From contig CAZOLV010000001.1 in assembly GCA_964580725.1 (NCBI GenBank), positions 86,951 to 150,950 of the forward strand: DNA of 64,000 nucleotides, in the 5' to 3' direction. Under the pieces are notes generated by a model. That model worked only from the letters and a program-made list of their open reading frames with translations. It searched no databases and was not told where the DNA came from. Of the stretch, positions 7,778-15,711 are shown in pieces (position 1 is the stretch's first letter; the number at the start of each line of letters is the position of its first letter). Position numbers and translations under genes: made by a program. The stretch is from Amarolinea sp964580725 (GTDB lineage Bacteria; Chloroflexota; Anaerolineae; SSC4; Amarolineaceae).

Positions 7778-9074
7778 GGAACATATCCTTCTGGGCGATG
7801 CGCCGGCGTGAAAAATTGTCAAGCGTCACATCGAGCGAATTCAGGATGTCGCCCAGTTGGCTGAAAACCGAGGCATTGCCGCCGGCGGGGTTCGCCGCTT
7901 CCTGGATGACCGTCTCGCTGGCGGAAGATGACAGGTTTTCCGGGGTTTCGGCCAGGGCGGCTGTTTCCAGATGCTGGATGCGTTCGATCACGCGCCGGCG
8001 CGAGATCGGCACGTTGTGGCGCAGCAGAATCTCCTTGAACTCGTGATAACGGTCGGCCAGGTCGAGGGTGACCGACTGATAGCCGTGTTCGGCCACCAGC
8101 AGGCGGGCAGAGTAGCGCATGATGTTGTAGAAGAACATCTGAAAATCGTCGGCGCGCGGCTCGATCAGAATGATGTCCACGTCGGGATGGCGGCGGCGCA
8201 GCGTCTTGATGTGATAGCTGAGGCCAGAACCCATCAAGATGCGGATGACCTGCGAGCCGATGGCCTGCATCCCCCGATCGCTGATGTAGGTGCCGTCGGG
8301 GCCAAGCATCGGCACGCCGCGCTTGCGGCGATTGTCGAGCGGCACCAGCGGATTGATGCAGACGACGAGCTTGGCGCCGTGCTCGATGGCCAGGTCAATG
8401 CTGGCGTTGCCGCGCATTCCGCCGTCTATGTAGTCACGTTGGCCGATGCGCACCGGTTTGTAGAGCAGCGGCACCGCCGACGAAGCCGCCACGGCCAGCG
8501 AGATCGGCACGTGGCTGTTTTGATCGGTGCCAAAGACGCCGCGTTGGCCGGTGTCGAGATCGGTGGCGATGATGTACAGTTCGCGCGCCAGCGCCCGAAA
8601 GTCGTTGCTGAGGCCGGGGCGGTTGAGTGCATTGGCGATGTAGGTGTCGAGCGCCGCGCCGTCGTATAGACCGGAAGGCAGGACCTCGATCAGCGTCCAG
8701 ATGAAGTCCCACAGGTTCATGTCGTTGACGTTGCGGCTGTAGTGACGTAGAGCGTTGCGCAGCGTGGCGGGGAAGTGACGCACGCGGCTGATGAACTCGC
8801 CGTAATTGGGCCGAAACAGGTCGCCTGCCCACAGCGCCCGTACCTCGACATGTCGCCCGGCCAGGGCATTCATGGCGTCGGTTGGCGTCATGCCGTTGGC
8901 CAGCAGGCTGGTGACGATGGCGCCGGCGCTGGTACCCACGAAGATGTCGAAATCGTTGACCGTGCGGTCTTGCAGCAGGTCGTCTATGGCGCGCAGGGCG
9001 CCGATTTCGTAGACGGCGCCCGTCAAACCGCCGCCTGCCAACACCAGGGCGATCTTGCTATGTTCGGCGTTCAT
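7767..9074 (-). CDS. Patatin-like phospholipase/esterase
   Basis: 435 residues. Patatin fold with the oxyanion loop LAGGGLTGA, the nucleophile elbow GTSAG (Ser49) and the catalytic Asp in YIDGGMRGN (Asp217), i.e. a complete Ser-Asp dyad. A C-terminal helical extension (about 330-435) is outside the core domain. No signal peptide, so it acts in the cytoplasm. The start ATG overlaps the stop of the PhaR-type gene by 4 bp (ATGA). Next to a PHA regulator it may be a lipase acting on granule surface lipids or on PHA itself; this is inference from context. Confidence 0.9.
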   Translation of the reverse strand: MNAEHSKIALVLAGGGLTGAVYEIGALRAIDDLLQDRTVNDFDIFVGTSAGAIVTSLLANGMTPTDAMNALAGRHVEVRALWAGDLFRPNYGEFISRVRHFPATLRNALRHYSRNVNDMNLWDFIWTLIEVLPSGLYDGAALDTYIANALNRPGLSNDFRALARELYIIATDLDTGQRGVFGTDQNSHVPISLAVAASSAVPLLYKPVRIGQRDYIDGGMRGNASIDLAIEHGAKLVVCINPLVPLDNRRKRGVPMLGPDGTYISDRGMQAIGSQVIRILMGSGLSYHIKTLRRRHPDVDIILIEPRADDFQMFFYNIMRYSARLLVAEHGYQSVTLDLADRYHEFKEILLRHNVPISRRRVIERIQHLETAALAETPENLSSSASETVIQEAANPAGGNASVFSQLGDILNSLDVTLDNFSRRRIAQKDMFLDS

Positions 9075-9697
9075 GCCGCCTCGCCTTCGACGGCGCCAGG
9101 ACCGGGCGAGGCGGCCGTTTCGGGCGCTTCCTGACGCGCCTGCATCAGCGCTTCCAGTTCGCCGGTCAAGGCTTCCAGTTGCTCTTGCAGCGCCAGGATG
9201 TCGGCGCGCGTGGGGATGTTGAGGCGGGCCAGAACGGTCTCGTCGGCTTCGAGAGCGGCCTGTATGTCGCTGGTCTCCTTGCTGCCGCTCAGCGCAGGCG
9301 CAAAGCGGGCCAATTCGGAACGCAGGCGGCTGGCTTCTGTTGCGCCCAGCTCGCCGCGCTCCACCAGCGCATCGAGCCGGCGGTTGATCTCCTGTTCCAA
9401 CAGGTGCACGGCGCTGGTCGAAGCCTGAAACGAGCGCCAGAGGTAGTCCAGCGTATCGCTGCCGGTGCGAATCAAATTGGAAAGGATTGCTTTGGGTAAG
9501 AAACCGGAACGTCGCTTTTCCTGCTCGAAGATGATCTGGGAGAAGGTCACGGTGGTCAGGTCTTCACCTGTTTCGTGGTCAACGACGTGCACCTCCTTCC
9601 CGCGTTGAATCAGCTCAGAGATGCCCTCCAGGGTGACATAACGCTTGGCTTCGGTATCGTACAGCTTGCGGTTTGGATAACGTTTGATGACGAGCAT
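9071..9697 (-). CDS. phaR: PHA accumulation regulator, PhaR/PhbF type with C-terminal phasin-like coil
   Basis: 208 residues. Residues 1-65 match the PHB_acc_N DNA-binding domain (VIKRYPNRKLYDTEAKRYVTL, then GEDLTTVTFSQIIFEQE). The rest is a helical, coiled-coil-rich segment with VLARLNIPTRADILALQEQL, a motif shared with the phasin encoded just upstream (LNVPTRHDI). Known PhaR proteins bind PHA granules and repress phasin genes, so autoregulation through granule binding is likely. The gene heads a three-gene unit with patatin and the GH-like lipoprotein, driven by a consensus promoter. No PHA synthase lies in this window. Confidence 0.88.
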   Translation of the reverse strand: MLVIKRYPNRKLYDTEAKRYVTLEGISELIQRGKEVHVVDHETGEDLTTVTFSQIIFEQEKRRSGFLPKAILSNLIRTGSDTLDYLWRSFQASTSAVHLLEQEINRRLDALVERGELGATEASRLRSELARFAPALSGSKETSDIQAALEADETVLARLNIPTRADILALQEQLEALTGELEALMQARQEAPETAASPGPGAVEGEAA

Positions 9698-9770
9698 CGC
9701 CTGGTCCTTGCATCGTTAGGGGGACAGGGGGCAGCGAAAACAGGTGCGAGCGAGAATCCGCTCACGATTC

Positions 9771-9799
9771 ATTATAACGGTCTTGCCGCGATGTGTCAA
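9771..9799 (-). promoter_or_regulatory. Perfect consensus promoter of phaR-patatin-lipoprotein
   Basis: Minus-strand TTGACA (9799-9794), 17-nt spacer, TATAAT (9776-9771). Confidence 0.85.
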
Positions 9800-9856
9800 A
9801 CAATTTTCGGAGTCACGGATTCAGCCGCGCGGCGACGGCGTCGCGACGACAAGAAA

Positions 9857-9906
9857 GGGCCAGGGCTACAGCGGGGCGGCGGGCGCCGCTCGCTGAGACC
9901 TGGCCC
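9857..9906 (-). terminator. Terminator after the phasin gene
   Basis: GGGCCAGG pairs with CCTGGCCC around a GC-rich inner stem; on the minus strand a TTTCTTG run follows. Confidence 0.6.
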
Positions 9907-9942
9907 ATCTTCATGCGGGGTAGTCGCGCACTGCTTGATCGC

Positions 9943-10434
9943 TCAGGCTGCCGACTTCCTCAGTTCGTCCACCTTCTTGGAAAGGGCGCCGATCTTCTTG
10001 CCCAGCTCCTCGATGTCATGCCGGGTCGGTACGTTGAGCCGCGTGAGAATCTTCTCGATCTGCTCCTCGACCATGTTGGAGGCGTTCTCCACGCTCTTTT
10101 CGACCTGCTTCTCGGCGCCGTTGCGACGAGACATCACGTCCTTGAGCACCTTGCGCCCGTCGCGCTCGGCCAATTCACCGCGCTCTACCAGGCGATCTAC
10201 GAAATCCTGGATCTCGTCCGATGTCAACGCCACCGCGCCGACCCCCGCCAGCAAAACACGATGCACGGTTTCCAGCAGAGGAGTCGCCTTCTCTGTCGTC
10301 TCGGCGACTTCGGCCTTCACAGCCTCGACGGCCTTCTCCGCCTTCTCGACGGCCTTCTCCGCCTTCTCGACGATTTCGACCTTCACAGTCTCGACGACCT
10401 GCTCTGCCTTCTCTGCAACTTTTTTCTGTGCCAT
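9943..10434 (-). CDS. Phasin (PHA granule-associated protein, PhaF/PhaI type)
   Basis: 163 residues, almost entirely helical and charged. The N-terminal half is a Lys/Glu/Ala/Val heptad-like repeat (VEKAEKAVEKAEKAVEAVKA), and the centre carries a hydrophobic helix (VHRVLLAGVGAVALT) typical of phasin granule-binding regions. The C-terminus has LTRLNVPTRHDIEELGKKI, a signature of PhaF-like phasins. It would coat PHA granules. Start MAQKKVAEK at 10434 follows AAGGAGAG; the open frame upstream is rejected. It has its own consensus promoter and a terminator and is the upstream neighbour of the PhaR-type regulator, its expected repressor. Confidence 0.85.
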   Translation of the reverse strand: MAQKKVAEKAEQVVETVKVEIVEKAEKAVEKAEKAVEAVKAEVAETTEKATPLLETVHRVLLAGVGAVALTSDEIQDFVDRLVERGELAERDGRKVLKDVMSRRNGAEKQVEKSVENASNMVEEQIEKILTRLNVPTRHDIEELGKKIGALSKKVDELRKSAA

Positions 10435-10538
10435 GTGACTCTCTCCTTGTCTATCGCTCTGTTTGCTCCCGGCAATCATGCGCCGGTGCAAACGGTCATA
10501 GCGATGGTGGTTATCTCATAACGCATCGCGTCATGGGG

Positions 10539-10567
10539 ATTATAACACGCACCCGTCGGAATGTCAA
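10539..10567 (-). promoter_or_regulatory. Perfect consensus promoter of the phasin gene
   Basis: Minus-strand TTGACA (10567-10562), 17-nt spacer, TATAAT (10544-10539). Same hexamers and spacing as the phaR promoter. Confidence 0.85.
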
Positions 10568-10590
10568 GCACCGCCGCCAGCGCCTAGCAG

Positions 10591-10720
10591 TTCCAAATGT
10601 AGCACATATTCAACCACAGAGAGCACAGAGAACACAAAGAAATGACAGATCAGACGCAAATTGGTGGCTTCTCTGCGTTCTTTGTGATCTCTGTGGTCAA
10701 AAACCCGGTCACATTTGGAA
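10591..10720. repeat. 130-bp MITE-like palindromic element
   Basis: Terminal inverted repeats TTCCAAATGT (10591-10600) and ACATTTGGAA (10711-10720) enclose a second, longer inverted pair made of CACAGAGA-type units (about 10613-10642 against 10669-10698, with a few mismatches). The whole piece can fold into one long cruciform. No coding capacity. The inner CCACAGAG...CTCTGTGG motif resembles a short palindromic repeat widespread in bacterial genomes. Confidence 0.75.
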
Positions 10721-10748
10721 TTCCTGGCCAGCGCCGGCGCGCAGCGCG

Positions 10749-11795
10749 CTACGCCGATCCTGGGCGCGCCAGCGCCACAGTGATCTCGCTGCGGTTGTGA
10801 AAGAGCTGCCGTGCGCCCAACAGGCGATAGTGCGACTTGAGCGCCGCCAGCGCCCGTTGCACCACCGCCTGCGGCTGCTGCTCCGGCAGTTTGAGCGTCA
10901 TCAGCGCCAGGCCGCCCGGCAGCAGCCAGGCGGCGGCGCGCTGCATCACCTGCACCGAAGCCAGCGCATCCATGCGCAGATCGTTAACGATCACCACGAA
11001 CCGCTGTGCGCCCGGCTGATAGTGCTGCACCAGGCCGCGCACATGGACGATGCCAGGCACCCCAAACAGCCGCCCATCGAGGTCGGCCGGATCAACCGCC
11101 GTCACCTCCAGCCCACGTTGGCGCAGGATGCGCGTCCACCCGCCGGGCGCCGCCCCCAGATCGAGCGCCGCGCCACGCGTCGGCAGGTCGAGCTTGAAGA
11201 CGGCCAGCGCCTCCAGCAGTTTGAACTCGCTGCGGCTGATCTGCTCGCCCGTCTCGCGTGCAAAGCGCATTTGTCCGCCCGCCCAGGCGCTCAGATTCAG
11301 CTCCACCGCCGAAATCCCCACGAATGCGCGCTCAGCGACGGCGGTCACTGAGACGACCTGTGCCGGCTCACGCACATCCAGCGGCGCGCTGCTTAACCGT
11401 TGCAGCAGGGCGGCCAGGCGCTCGTTGATGTCGAAGCGCGTCTGCGGCCACGGCCCCTGGCCCACCAGGCGTGTCTGTACCGAAAAGGACTGCGCCGGCG
11501 TCAGCGCGGCCGCCCAGGGCGTCATGGCCTCCTCCAGCCGCAGCAGCCCCGCTTCCCCGTCCAACAGTGGCGTCACGACATGCACCGGGTGCACATGCCG
11601 CACCCAAATCGGCGGCCTCTCACGCCAGATCGGCATCAATGTCCGCAGCGGATCGGTCACCGCCGCCAGCAGCGTCCCCGGCTCCAACCGTCGCACCACC
11701 TCGGCTGCGGGCGCGGCGCGCCTCAGCTCTTCCACCGCCGCCCCCTCTGCCGCTGCTCCCGCACTGATGATGACATGCTCAGCCCTATCCAACAT
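10749..11795 (-). CDS. RlmM-like ribose 2'-O-methyltransferase (FtsJ/RrmJ fold)
   Basis: 348 residues. The N-terminal half resembles the THUMP-type RNA-binding part of RlmM. The C-terminal half is a SAM-dependent methyltransferase with ALDLGAAPGGWTRIL (SAM motif I), VTAVDPADLDG and IVNDLRMDALAS. The K-D-K-E tetrad of 2'-O-methyltransferases is recognisable: Lys in EFKLLEAL, Asp in VNDLRMD, Lys in LMTLKLPE and Glu in RSEITVAL. RlmM modifies C2498 of 23S rRNA in E. coli; the target here is inferred. The start at 11795 faces tilS across a pyrimidine-rich divergent spacer. Confidence 0.8.
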   Translation of the reverse strand: MLDRAEHVIISAGAAAEGAAVEELRRAAPAAEVVRRLEPGTLLAAVTDPLRTLMPIWRERPPIWVRHVHPVHVVTPLLDGEAGLLRLEEAMTPWAAALTPAQSFSVQTRLVGQGPWPQTRFDINERLAALLQRLSSAPLDVREPAQVVSVTAVAERAFVGISAVELNLSAWAGGQMRFARETGEQISRSEFKLLEALAVFKLDLPTRGAALDLGAAPGGWTRILRQRGLEVTAVDPADLDGRLFGVPGIVHVRGLVQHYQPGAQRFVVIVNDLRMDALASVQVMQRAAAWLLPGGLALMTLKLPEQQPQAVVQRALAALKSHYRLLGARQLFHNRSEITVALARPGSA

Positions 11796-11895
11796 TTTCC
11801 CCCCTCCTCACACCTCTCCACGATTTTCTGTAATTTCCCAAGATCTCCTTCTCTTCCACGAATCTTCTCCCATTCTACCACACCCCCCTTCCGTT

Positions 11896-11923
11896 TTGCC
11901 CCATCCCGCCCTGATGCTACAAT
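11896..11923 (+). promoter_or_regulatory. Promoter of tilS, giving a near-leaderless transcript
   Basis: TTGCCC (11896-11901), 16-nt spacer, TACAAT (11918-11923). Transcription would start near 11930, only about 4 nt before the ATG at 11934; no Shine-Dalgarno sequence is present. Confidence 0.45.
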
Positions 11924-11933
11924 TGCCTGCGTC

Positions 11934-13439
11934 ATGGACATTCAAGCGGCCGTCATGGAAGCCATCGAGACCTGGGCGCTGTTCGAACCGGGCGAAGAGA
12001 TCGTACTCGGCGTCTCTGGGGGCGCCGATTCGCTCTGCCTGCTGCACATCCTCCACAATCTCCCGGCGCCCTGGACACCGCGCATCCACGTTGCCCATCT
12101 GCATCATGGGCTGCGCGGCGCCGACGCCGACGCTGACGCCAGCTTCGTGGCGCAGACGGCCGCCGCCTGGGGCCTGACCTGCCATCTGGGCGCCGCCGAT
12201 GTGACGCAGGAAGCGCGCCAGGCGCACCTGTCGCTCGAAGAGGCTGGCCGGCGCGCTCGCTACACCTTCCTGGGCGATGTGGCGCACGCCGTCGGTGCGC
12301 GCACCGTCGGCGTCGCCCATAACGCCGACGATCAGGTCGAAACGATCCTCATGCACTTCTTGCGCGGCAGCGGCTTGTCCGGGCTGCGCGGCATGTTACC
12401 GCTGCACGTCCTGCCACGCCCACCCTGGGGCCGCGCCGTCGTGGATGGCGTGCTGCCCGCCGCCGCGCCGCCCGCCGCCCTGCGCCTGGTGCGCCCGTTG
12501 CTCGGCGTCACCCGCGCCGACATCGAAGCCTACTGCGATTTTCACGACCTGGCGCCGCGCCGCGATCAGAGCAATCTCGATCTCAGCTTCTTCCGCAACC
12601 GCCTGCGCCACGAACTGCTGCCGCTGCTGGAGACCTACAATCCCGCCGTGCGCGAAGCGCTGCTGCGCTCGGCGCGTGTCCTGACCGACGAACATCAGGC
12701 CCTGCGCCAGATGTTGGCCGACCTCTGGCCGCGGGTCGTTGTTGATGCCGGCCCTGACGCCGTCACCCTCTCGCTGACCGCCTGGCGGGCGCTGCACGTT
12801 GCCTGGCAGCGCAGTCTGCTGCGCGAGGCGATGCACCGCCTGCGCCCCGGCCTGCGTGACATCGGCTTCGAACATGTCGAAAGCGCCCGCCAACTACTGG
12901 CGCGTCCGACCTGCGCCGCCGGCGACCGCATGACGCTGCCGCGCGGCCTGGCGTTGATGGTCAGTTACGACACCTTCACCCTGGCCGATGAGCAAGCGCC
13001 GCCCGCTGAGCGCCTGGGGCCGCAGTTGCCACTTTCGCCGCTGGCGCTGACTGCGCCGGGGCGCACGGCACTGCCGGACAGCGCCTGGAGCGTCATGGCC
13101 GCGTTGTTCCCGCGCAGCGAACTGCCCGCCGACTGGGCGCAGCAGGGATCACGCTGGCGCGCCTTTCTCGATGCCGACGCCGTTGGCCCCATGCCCCATC
13201 TGCGCGTCCGCCAGGCCGGCGACCTCTTTGCGCCCCTCGGCCTGCATGGGCGGCGCAGCCGGCTGCACGCCTTCATGATCAACCACAAGCTGCCGGCGGC
13301 GCTGCGCCCGCGCTGGCCGCTGCTGATCGGCGCACAGGGCATTGCCTGGGTCTGCGGGTTGCGCATCGCCGACTGGGCGCGCGTGCAACCGGAAACCCGT
13401 CGCGTGCTCAGCCTGGAGTGGCAGCAGAGCGACCAATGA
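11934..13439 (+). CDS. tilS: tRNA(Ile)-lysidine synthetase
   Basis: 501 residues. Converts C34 of the tRNA-Ile with anticodon CAU to lysidine, using ATP and lysine. The PP-loop SGGADSLCLL (28-37) is followed by HVAHLHHGLRGADADADASF and the VGVAHNADDQVETILMHFLRGSGLSGLRGM segment, all typical of TilS. Later come RPLLGVTRADIEAYC and a C-terminal TilS substrate-binding domain ending around LRIADWARV. Length matches two-domain TilS. The ATG at 11934 has no ribosome site, consistent with leaderless translation. The RlmI-like gene follows after 45 bp. Confidence 0.95.
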   Translation: MDIQAAVMEAIETWALFEPGEEIVLGVSGGADSLCLLHILHNLPAPWTPRIHVAHLHHGLRGADADADASFVAQTAAAWGLTCHLGAADVTQEARQAHLSLEEAGRRARYTFLGDVAHAVGARTVGVAHNADDQVETILMHFLRGSGLSGLRGMLPLHVLPRPPWGRAVVDGVLPAAAPPAALRLVRPLLGVTRADIEAYCDFHDLAPRRDQSNLDLSFFRNRLRHELLPLLETYNPAVREALLRSARVLTDEHQALRQMLADLWPRVVVDAGPDAVTLSLTAWRALHVAWQRSLLREAMHRLRPGLRDIGFEHVESARQLLARPTCAAGDRMTLPRGLALMVSYDTFTLADEQAPPAERLGPQLPLSPLALTAPGRTALPDSAWSVMAALFPRSELPADWAQQGSRWRAFLDADAVGPMPHLRVRQAGDLFAPLGLHGRRSRLHAFMINHKLPAALRPRWPLLIGAQGIAWVCGLRIADWARVQPETRRVLSLEWQQSDQ

Positions 13440-13484
13440 CGCCGCCGCCGGGCGTTGCCAACACCGCTGCGAGGATTTCATCAG

Positions 13485-14699
13485 ATGAAGAAACGACAGG
13501 AAACGCACATCTTTCTCAAACCGGGCAAGGACAAGCCGGTGCGCCAGCGCCACCCGTGGGTTTTTTCCGGGGCATTGGCGCGCATTGCCGGCGATGCGGC
13601 CGACGGCGACCTGGCCCAGGTCTTCGACGCCAACGGCCAATGGCTGGCCTGCGGCTACCTCAACCGCCGCTCGCAGATCACCTTGCGCCTGCTCACCTGG
13701 CAGCGTGATGAGCCGGTGGACGATGAATTCTGGCGGGGTCGCTTGCACCAGGCGTTGGCGGCGCGCCAGGGCCTGGCCGCCGGCACTGACACCACCGCCT
13801 TTCGCCTGGTCAACGCCGAAAACGACGGGCTGCCCGGCCTGATCGTGGATCGCTACGGCGCTTGGCTGGTCGTGCAGTTGCTGACGCTTGGCATGGCGCA
13901 GCGCAGCGATCTGTGGGTACGCCTGCTGCAGGAGGCGCTGGCGCCCGCCGGCATCTACGAACGTTCCGATGTGGACGTGCGCAGCCATGAGGGGCTGCCG
14001 GCCAGCGTTGGGCCGCTGGCGGGCCAGGCGCCGCCGGAACCGTTGGCGATCTGGGAGAATGGGCTGGAGTTTGGCGTCAGCCTGACGAGCGGCCAAAAGA
14101 CCGGCTTCTATCTCGATCAGCGCGAGAACCGGCTGCGCCTGGCGGCGGCGCTGGCGCAGATGCCGGGCGCGCGGGCGCTGAACTGCTTCGCCTACACCGG
14201 CGCTTTCGCCGTCTATGCCCTGCGCGCCGGCGCCGGGCATGTCACGAACATGGACAGCTCGCACGAGGCGCTGCAACTGGCGGAACAGAATCTGCGGCGC
14301 AACGGCTACGATCCTGAACGGCAGGCCGCCAGCCTGACCGGTGATGTCTTCCAGGCGTTGCGGCAACTGCGGGCGCAGCAGGCCCTCTTCGACGCCGTGA
14401 TCCTCGACCCGCCCAAGTTTGCCCATGCGCAAGCTCAGGTGATGGCGGCGACGCGCGGCTACAAGGACATCAACCTCCTGGCGCTGCAACTTCTGCGCCC
14501 CGGCGGTCTGCTGGCCACCTTCTCTTGCTCCGGCCTGATCAGCGCCGACCTGTTTCAGAAGGTGGTCTTTGGCGCGGCACTGGACGCCGGGCGCGATGCA
14601 CAGATCATCGGCCGCTTCACCCACAGCGCCGATCATCCCGTGCTGCTCAGTTTTCCCGAAGGCGAATACCTCAAAGGGCTGCTCTGTCGCGTCGCTTGA
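13485..14699 (+). CDS. rlmI: Class I SAM-dependent rRNA methyltransferase, RlmI-like (PUA + methyltransferase)
   Basis: 404 residues. An N-terminal PUA-type domain (FLKPGKDKPVRQRHPWVFSGAL) precedes a middle domain and a Rossmann methyltransferase. The latter contains GQKTGFYLDQRENR, ALNCFAYTGAFAVYALRAGA (SAM site), the AVILDPPKFA catalytic motif and FSCSGLIS with the second Cys-like position. This order is that of RlmI, which makes m5C1962 in 23S rRNA. Start ATG 13485 (MKKRQETHIF) is the likely one. It is downstream of tilS on the same strand, both being RNA-modifying enzymes. Confidence 0.88.
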   Translation: MKKRQETHIFLKPGKDKPVRQRHPWVFSGALARIAGDAADGDLAQVFDANGQWLACGYLNRRSQITLRLLTWQRDEPVDDEFWRGRLHQALAARQGLAAGTDTTAFRLVNAENDGLPGLIVDRYGAWLVVQLLTLGMAQRSDLWVRLLQEALAPAGIYERSDVDVRSHEGLPASVGPLAGQAPPEPLAIWENGLEFGVSLTSGQKTGFYLDQRENRLRLAAALAQMPGARALNCFAYTGAFAVYALRAGAGHVTNMDSSHEALQLAEQNLRRNGYDPERQAASLTGDVFQALRQLRAQQALFDAVILDPPKFAHAQAQVMAATRGYKDINLLALQLLRPGGLLATFSCSGLISADLFQKVVFGAALDAGRDAQIIGRFTHSADHPVLLSFPEGEYLKGLLCRVA

Positions 14700-14708
14700 A
14701 ACCGCCGG

Positions 14709-15602
14709 TCACGCCACAATGGCCGGTGCGCTCATGGCGTCTGTCCACCAGGCGTGCGTCATGCGCAGAGAGTTGAATGCCGCGCCGATCTGCCCGCTCG
14801 GCGTCAGGAGGATCAGCCCGGCCCAGCCGCCGGTGCGCTGCGCCAGGAAGGCCAGGGCCTGTTCGACCGCCGTCTGCGGCGGCAAGCCGCGTTCCAGCCC
14901 TTCGACCGCCCGTCGCGTCAGGATGGCACGGGCGATCGTCTCGCCCCATCCCGTGGCAACGCAGGCGCCGGCCTGATTGTCGGCGTAGTAGCCGCAGCCG
15001 GGCAGCGGCGAATCGCCGATGCGCCCCGGCGCTTTGCCCGTCATGCCGCCGGTAGAACAGGCCGCCGCCAGATTGCCATGCAGATCGAGCGCGGCCGCGC
15101 CCACCGTGTCGGCGATCTGTGCGCCAGGCGGCAGGGCGGCCATACGTTCACGCCAGCGCGCCAGGCCCTCCTGACTGCGCGGCGTGACCAGCGCTTCTGT
15201 TGACGCCCAGGGGATGCCGTGCGCCTGCGCCAGGGCCTGCGCCGCCCGGCCCTCGAACAGGATGTGCGGCGTCTGTTCCATCACCAGGCGCGCCACGGCG
15301 ATGGGGTGCGTCACATGGCTGATGCTGGCGACCGCGCCGACGCGCAGATCGCGCCCGTCCATCAGCCCGGCATCCATCTCGATTTCGCCGGCGCTGGTCA
15401 GGCAAGCGCCGCGCCCGGCGTTGAAGGCGGGCAGTTCTTCGAGACGCATCACGGCGCTTTGCGCCGCATCGAGCGCGTTGCCGCCGCGGCGCAACACGTC
15501 GTAGCCAACGGTCACCGCCTGGCGGATGCCGGCGGCGTGATCGGGGCGCAGGTCATCGGCGATATTGCCGGCGCCGCCATGCACGATGATGGCAAAAGTC
15601 AT
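14709..15602 (-). CDS. iaaA: Isoaspartyl peptidase / L-asparaginase (plant-type, Ntn-hydrolase)
   Basis: 297 residues. Self-cleaving Ntn hydrolase that removes isoaspartyl dipeptides and hydrolyses L-asparagine. Family marks are IIVHGGAGN at the start, NALDAAQSAVMRLEE, NAGRGACLTSAGEIEMDAGLM-type core, and the autocleavage site ADTVGAAALD with Thr166 as the new N-terminal nucleophile. Then come CSTGGMTGKAPGRIGDSPLPG and GAGAYAD-like GCGYYAD. The start ATG 15602 (MTFAIIVHGG) is used; upstream in-frame sequence is unlike the family. It is convergent with the RlmI-like gene, with only 9 bp between the stops. Confidence 0.93.
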   Translation of the reverse strand: MTFAIIVHGGAGNIADDLRPDHAAGIRQAVTVGYDVLRRGGNALDAAQSAVMRLEELPAFNAGRGACLTSAGEIEMDAGLMDGRDLRVGAVASISHVTHPIAVARLVMEQTPHILFEGRAAQALAQAHGIPWASTEALVTPRSQEGLARWRERMAALPPGAQIADTVGAAALDLHGNLAAACSTGGMTGKAPGRIGDSPLPGCGYYADNQAGACVATGWGETIARAILTRRAVEGLERGLPPQTAVEQALAFLAQRTGGWAGLILLTPSGQIGAAFNSLRMTHAWWTDAMSAPAIVA

Positions 15603-15711
15603 TGGCGTTTTCCTGGAATCAAAAACCCGGCGTGCAGCCGATGAGATCACTCATTCGACTGCCAACCGGGTCAAGACCACGGGCGGGTGTTGCACCCACG
15701 CGTGATTCTGG

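Noticed and set aside
13149..14636. 495-residue minus-strand frame opposite tilS/rlmI
   Set aside because: Covers two recognised genes on the plus strand and has no domain similarity.
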